Assembly (NCBI GenBank): GCA_016882525.1
Contig: VGPU01000010.1
Location: 1-56,073, forward strand
DNA: 56,073 nucleotides
From: Cyanobacteria bacterium M_surface_10_m2_119
GTDB taxonomy: Bacteria; Cyanobacteriota; Cyanobacteriia; PCC-6307; Cyanobiaceae
Reading direction: 5' to 3'
Part shown: positions 51,875 through 56,073 of the stretch, piece by piece
Layout: each line of letters starts with the position of its first letter
Numbering within the stretch: position 1 is the stretch's first letter
Translations under genes and position numbers: made by a program
Notes under the pieces: model-generated
Database searches by the model: none
Told to the model about the DNA's origin: nothing
Seen by the model: the letters and a program-made list of their open reading frames with translations, nothing else

Positions 51875-54832
51875 ATGGCTTTGCGCGGGGAGGCGCTGGC
51901 TGGATCCGGCCGGTCGCCGGCGGTAGCTTGTGGCGAACTCCAGCGTGGGCGGACCTGGCTCGCCCCCACCCCTTTGCTCAGTCGCTCTCGCCTTCGCCTG
52001 CCGGTTGTGGGGCTCCTGTTGGTGGCCCTGGGTGTGGCGGTGGGTGCGGCGATGGTGGTGCCACGCCTCTGGATCGAGCACCGCTGGTTTGAGCAATTCC
52101 AGGCGGCACCGGTGCTGTGGCGGCGCTGGTTGCTGCAGCTGCTGGCCTTCGCGGTGGTGATGGGGCTGGGGGTGCCGCTGCAGCTGCAGCAGCTGCAGCG
52201 CTGCTGGCGCCTGCGCCAGGAGGTGAGCCGCAAACGTCTGCAGGAGTCACCACTGATCGCGCTCGGGCACTGGCCGCTGGTGCTGGTGCTCGGGGTTCTG
52301 CTCTTGCTGCTGGCCGGTGGCCTCACCTATCTGCTGGTGCAGGCCCGTGATCTGATCGCCGCCCCCTTCAGCGGCAAGGTCATCACCGGGATCCCTGTGC
52401 TGGCGGATCTGCCCCCCGGGTTGTTCGTCGGCCTGGGGGCAGTGCTGCTGCCACCGTTGCTGCTCTGGCCGTTCACCACCCTGCGCATCGCCCTGGCCGC
52501 AGCCCTGGCGGGATCGGCGACGGCCCTGGCTCGTGGCTGGAGCCTCTGGTTGCCGGCGCTGCTGGCGGTGCCGTTCGCCGAACGGGATCCGGTGGCCGGC
52601 TTCAACCTCGCCTTCACGGTGCTGCAGCTGCCGGCGCTGCACCTGCTGGTGAGTGTGGTGATCGCCCAGGCGGTGGTGGGTCTGGCGGGTTGCCTCTGGT
52701 TGACGCTCACGGAGGGCAGCAGCCTCTCCGATCTGCGCTTCCCCGGCCTGAGCCGCCAGCAGCAGCGGGTGCTGCAGCCCCAGTTGGCGGTGCTGGCGGT
52801 GATGGCGGCGCTGAGCAATGCCCTGGCGCCCTTCGATCTGATGGTGCAGGGCAGCGGTGTGGCGTCGGGTGCCGGCTTCGTCGATCTGCACGTACGCCTG
52901 CCGCTGCGGCTGCTGTTCGCCGGCCTGCTGCTGCTCACCAGCCTGGGCCTGCTGGTGCCCCTGCCCCGGAACTGGCTGCGCCGTGGCGCCCTGATTCCCC
53001 TTGCCACCACCGCCCTGGCGGTGCCGTTCGTTGAATGGATCGTGGCGCCCTTGGTGCAGCGGGTGTGGGTGCAGCCGCGGGAGCTGGCCCTGGAGACGCC
53101 CTACCTGCGCCGCTCCATCCAGGCCACCCGCCGGGCCTTCGGCCTTGAGGCGGTGCAGGAGCGCACGCTGGAGCCCACCCAGCGGCTCACGGCCGCCGAC
53201 CTGGCGGCTGCACCGGGTACTCTCAGCAACATCCGACTGTGGGACAGCAAACCGCTGCTCGAATCCAACCGGCAGTTGCAGCAGCTGCGCCTCTACTACC
53301 GCTTCCCCTCCGCGGCGGTGGATCGCTATCCCCTCAGCCCCGATCCAGCCCGGCAAGGCTCCCAGCAGGTCCTGATCGCCGCCCGCGAGCTCGACACCGC
53401 CGCCCTGCCCAAGGACTCGCGCACCTGGCTGAACCGCCATCTCGTGTTCACCCACGGCTACGGCTTCACGGTGTCCGCCGTGAATGCCTTTGGCCCGGAT
53501 GGACTGCCTCTTTATTTCGTCAAGGACCTGGGCCGCGGCGGCAAGGTGCAGGGCATTCCCGAGCTGGGCCTCCCCACCGAGACGGTGCGCGAGGCCCTGC
53601 CGGTGGGCTCACCTCGCCTCTACTTCGGTTCGGGCAAGGCCCCCTATGTGATCGCCCCCACCCAGGTGCGTGAATTCGACTACCCGGAGGGGGAGCTCAA
53701 CGTCTACTCCCACTACCAGGGCAGCGGTGGTGTGCCGATTCATGGCCCCCTCGATCGGCTGATGGCGGCGGCTTATCTGCCGGAGCCGCGTCTGCTGTTC
53801 ACGGGGTCGCTCACGCCGCGTTCGCGTTTGCTGCTGCGCCGGCAGGTGAACGACCGCCTCGCGGCCCTGGCTCCCTTCCTGCGGTTTGAGAGTCAGCCTT
53901 ATCTGGTCACCGCCCGCGTCGGCCAGACCCCTGGCTACGACCGCAACCAGCATCAGTACTGGATGCTGGATGGCTTCACGGTAAGCCGCAGCTATCCCTA
54001 CGCCGATGCCCATCCCAGTGGCATCCGCTATCTGCGCAACCCGGTCAAGGCGGTGGTGGATGCCTACAACGGTCAGGTCTGGCTGTATGTGAACGATCCC
54101 GAGGATCCGATCCTGCGCACCTGGCGTCGCGCTTTCCCGGAGCTGTTCCTGCCGCTTTCGGCGATGCCCAAGGCCCTGCTGGCCCACATCCAGGTGCCCC
54201 AGAGCCAGTTCGCGATTCAGGCCGAGCGGATGCTCCGCTACCACGTCACCGACGTGCGCACCTTTTACAACGGCGACGATGTCTGGTCGATTCCTCTGGA
54301 GATCTATGGCACGGCCAATACACCCGTGCGCCCGTATCACGTGACCGTGCAGCTCCCGGGGCAGACCAAACCGGAGTTCGTGCTGCTGCTGCCGTTCACC
54401 CCCCTGAAGCGGCCGAACATGGTGGGCTGGCTGGCGGCCCGCAATGATCCGCCCAACTACGGCCAGCAGCTGCTGGTTCGTTTCCCGCAGCAGCGGCTGC
54501 TGCTGGGTCCGCAGCAGATCTCCTCGCTGATTGAACAGGATCCGGCCATCAGCTATCAGTTCGGCCTCTGGAACCGCACGGGCTCGCGGCTGATCCACGG
54601 CAACCTGCTGGTGCTGCCGGTGGGCCGTGGGCTGCTCTACGTTGAACCGATCTACCTGCAGAGCAAGAACAACGACCTCCCCACCCTGGTGCGGGTGGTC
54701 GTCACCGATGGTGTCCGCTTCGTGATGGAGCGCAAGCTGCGCGATGCCCTGGACAAATTGGTGAGTCCACGTCCCAATCAGGGGTTGACCCTGCCCCTGC
54801 CGCCTGATGCGGCGGCGCTTCCCTCCCCCTGA
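51875..54832 (+). CDS. UPF0182 family giant membrane protein
   Basis: The 985-residue protein has seven or eight N-terminal membrane helices in the first 380 residues, then a long soluble part (about 600 residues) with many Tyr/Phe/Pro residues, ending in a basic region KLRDALDKLVSPRP. This is the UPF0182 family. The soluble domain is probably outside the membrane. ATG 51875 is used; an internal start near the first helix (SRSRLRLPVVGLL, about residue 40) is also plausible. Function unknown. Confidence 0.88.
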   Translation: MALRGEALAGSGRSPAVACGELQRGRTWLAPTPLLSRSRLRLPVVGLLLVALGVAVGAAMVVPRLWIEHRWFEQFQAAPVLWRRWLLQLLAFAVVMGLGVPLQLQQLQRCWRLRQEVSRKRLQESPLIALGHWPLVLVLGVLLLLLAGGLTYLLVQARDLIAAPFSGKVITGIPVLADLPPGLFVGLGAVLLPPLLLWPFTTLRIALAAALAGSATALARGWSLWLPALLAVPFAERDPVAGFNLAFTVLQLPALHLLVSVVIAQAVVGLAGCLWLTLTEGSSLSDLRFPGLSRQQQRVLQPQLAVLAVMAALSNALAPFDLMVQGSGVASGAGFVDLHVRLPLRLLFAGLLLLTSLGLLVPLPRNWLRRGALIPLATTALAVPFVEWIVAPLVQRVWVQPRELALETPYLRRSIQATRRAFGLEAVQERTLEPTQRLTAADLAAAPGTLSNIRLWDSKPLLESNRQLQQLRLYYRFPSAAVDRYPLSPDPARQGSQQVLIAARELDTAALPKDSRTWLNRHLVFTHGYGFTVSAVNAFGPDGLPLYFVKDLGRGGKVQGIPELGLPTETVREALPVGSPRLYFGSGKAPYVIAPTQVREFDYPEGELNVYSHYQGSGGVPIHGPLDRLMAAAYLPEPRLLFTGSLTPRSRLLLRRQVNDRLAALAPFLRFESQPYLVTARVGQTPGYDRNQHQYWMLDGFTVSRSYPYADAHPSGIRYLRNPVKAVVDAYNGQVWLYVNDPEDPILRTWRRAFPELFLPLSAMPKALLAHIQVPQSQFAIQAERMLRYHVTDVRTFYNGDDVWSIPLEIYGTANTPVRPYHVTVQLPGQTKPEFVLLLPFTPLKRPNMVGWLAARNDPPNYGQQLLVRFPQQRLLLGPQQISSLIEQDPAISYQFGLWNRTGSRLIHGNLLVLPVGRGLLYVEPIYLQSKNNDLPTLVRVVVTDGVRFVMERKLRDALDKLVSPRPNQGLTLPLPPDAAALPSP

Positions 54833-54857
54833 AGGCAGCCCTCAAGGCCCGGGGCTC

Positions 54858-56030
54858 CTAGAGCAGGAAGAAGCAACTGGCGAACAGCAGCACGTAGATC
54901 ATCACCAGGAAGGCGCCCTCAAACCAGTCGAGGGTGCTGTCTTCGGTGACCCACTGCACGGCGAACACCGAGGCGGTGACGGCCACCATCGCCTGGGGGT
55001 TGAAGAAGATTCCGAGCGGCCGGCCGATCAGGCTGCCCAGCAGCACCAGCAACGGCAGCACGAACAGCACGATCTGGATGCTGGATCCCACGGTGGTGGC
55101 CACGGCCAGATCCATGCGGTTGCGCTGGGCGGAGCGCAGCGAGATCACGAACTCGGCGGCGCTACCGAACATCGGCAGCAGGAAAACACCGGTGAAGAAG
55201 TTGCTGAGCCGGAACTGTTTCACCGAGGCGGCCAGGCCATCCACCAGCGCCTGGGAACTGAACACCAGCACCACCGTGGTGACCACCAGCACCAGCAGGG
55301 CCACCGCCAGAGGGTGGTGGCCATGGTCGGGACTCTGGCCCTCTTGGAGGAGCGCACGGTCGTGCTGGAGCTCCTGTTCCAGTTCCTCCGTCTCGAACGG
55401 CTGCGGCCCTTGGCGGAACAGGTCGCCGTGGGTGAAGAACTGGTAGACGTAGGAAAGGGCGTAGAACACCAGTAGCGCCACCGCCAGCAGCAGCGAGAAG
55501 TTCTCGTGGTGGCCCCCGCTGCGGAACATCCCCAGGTGGTTGAGGGCCGATGGCACGAAGGCCACCATCATCACGGCCAGCAACAGCTTGGAATTGAGCA
55601 GCGCCGTGTTGGTGCTGATGGTCATGCGCCGGTAGCGCAGGCCGCCCACCAGGGCCGCCACCCCCAGCACCAGCAGCAGATTGGTCACCAGGCCGCCCAC
55701 CAGCCCATCGAGCACCACCTCGTAGAGGCCGCCGGTGAGAGCGGAGTAGGCGATCACCAGCTCCACCAGGTTGCCGAAGGTGGCATCCAGGCAACCGCCC
55801 CACTGGTCGCCGAGGCGCTCGCTGATCTGCTCCACCGCGCTGCTGATCAGATGCGCCAGCGGGATGATCGCCAGGCCGTTCAGCAGGAAGATCAGCAGCG
55901 GGTTGATGCCGGTGCCCTGGTGGTCTACCGCCAGTCCCAGGGGCACGAACATCAGCAGTGGCGTGAACGGCGAGCGGAAATAGGCCGCGATCTGCTGCAG
56001 CACAGGCTGGGGACGGGCAGGGGCTGACAT
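54858..56030 (-). CDS. cax: Ca2+/H+ antiporter (CAX)
   Basis: The 390-residue protein has about 11 membrane helices and the CAX repeat signatures LDATFGNLVELVIAYSALTGG (about residue 82) and PMFGSAAEFVISLRSAQRN (about 290), with an acidic middle segment (EELEQELQHDR). It exports calcium from the cytoplasm using the proton gradient. The ATG at 56030 (MSAPARPQPVL) is normal. It converges with UPF0182 across 25 bases. The 43 bases after its start to the window end hold no gene. Confidence 0.94.
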   Translation of the reverse strand: MSAPARPQPVLQQIAAYFRSPFTPLLMFVPLGLAVDHQGTGINPLLIFLLNGLAIIPLAHLISSAVEQISERLGDQWGGCLDATFGNLVELVIAYSALTGGLYEVVLDGLVGGLVTNLLLVLGVAALVGGLRYRRMTISTNTALLNSKLLLAVMMVAFVPSALNHLGMFRSGGHHENFSLLLAVALLVFYALSYVYQFFTHGDLFRQGPQPFETEELEQELQHDRALLQEGQSPDHGHHPLAVALLVLVVTTVVLVFSSQALVDGLAASVKQFRLSNFFTGVFLLPMFGSAAEFVISLRSAQRNRMDLAVATTVGSSIQIVLFVLPLLVLLGSLIGRPLGIFFNPQAMVAVTASVFAVQWVTEDSTLDWFEGAFLVMIYVLLFASCFFLL

Positions 56031-56073
56031 GCGGGCCGAGACAGCTCCCGGAAGTTTGAACGGCCGCTGTGCC

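Noticed and set aside
1-56073. tRNA, rRNA, CRISPR, insertion sequence or prophage content
   Set aside because: Spacers are too short and none shows cloverleaf, repeat-spacer or transposase features.

Overview
The window is chromosomal DNA from a GC-rich picocyanobacterium of the Synechococcus/Cyanobium type. The evidence is photosynthesis and cyanobacterial-lineage genes mixed with housekeeping genes: psb30/ycf12, the aerobic Mg-protoporphyrin ester cyclase acsF, ycf20, a CPP1-like J-domain protein, DUF3531, DUF2996 and DUF6464 proteins, a plant-type glycerate kinase, a DUF92/VTE6-like protein, UPF0182 and several half-page lineage-specific membrane proteins. Coding density is very high. I see no rRNA, tRNA, CRISPR array, insertion sequence or prophage gene. 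The species assignment is inference from gene content and codon use.

Layout. 0.1-9.2 kb: SAM methyltransferase, prfC, a small hypothetical, CPP1-like, then on the other strand hslO and an ECF-like ABC ATPase, then DUF3531, rsmE, a DUF92 kinase-like membrane protein and an atypical group 3 sigma factor. 9.2-16.1 kb: SGNH hydrolase diverging from mnmH, then the minus-strand phosphonate/phosphite importer (phnD, two small membrane ORFs, phnC, double-length phnE) and an aspartate-type aminotransferase. 16.2-19.9 kb: 4Fe-4S uracil-DNA glycosylase, ispG, a C-terminal processing protease and a DUF6737-like protein. 19.9-27.2 kb: a tiny acidic-tailed protein with a large hairpin in its leader, mfd, a zinc-ribbon/HExxH protein, a tandem-repeat spacer, and a translationally coupled PAS plus PAS-GGDEF-EAL pair.

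27.1-35.8 kb: a protein with a duplicated C-terminal module, TerC, DUF6464, a protein that may be a distant DUF120 riboflavin-kinase relative, a DEAD-box helicase, small proteins, and the minus-strand run tldD-tldE-fmt. 35.9-42.5 kb: a minus-strand series of RNase R/II, ubiX, two hypothetical/DUF2996 genes and acsF, closed by a strong intrinsic terminator, plus two half-size GDT1/TMEM165 exporters behind a YkgJ-type gene. 42.6-47.1 kb: psb30, recJ, the overlapping run HAD(CbbY-like)-ycf20-glycerate kinase, and rpmF. 47.2-56 kb: FtsH, a bicupin, a MoaD/ThiS-like Gly-Gly protein next to threonine synthase, a giant UPF0182 membrane protein and a Ca2+/H+ antiporter.

Themes worth attention. Seven convergent gene pairs overlap at their 3' coding ends instead of being separated by terminators. 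Rubisco side-product handling may be grouped in the HAD-ycf20-glyK run. A sulfur-carrier-like protein sits with threonine synthase. A nested inverted repeat directly precedes, and may mask, the start of a 56-codon ORF. No clearly new multi-gene defence or mobile system was found; the most novel material is in the small or unassigned proteins and the structured leaders.
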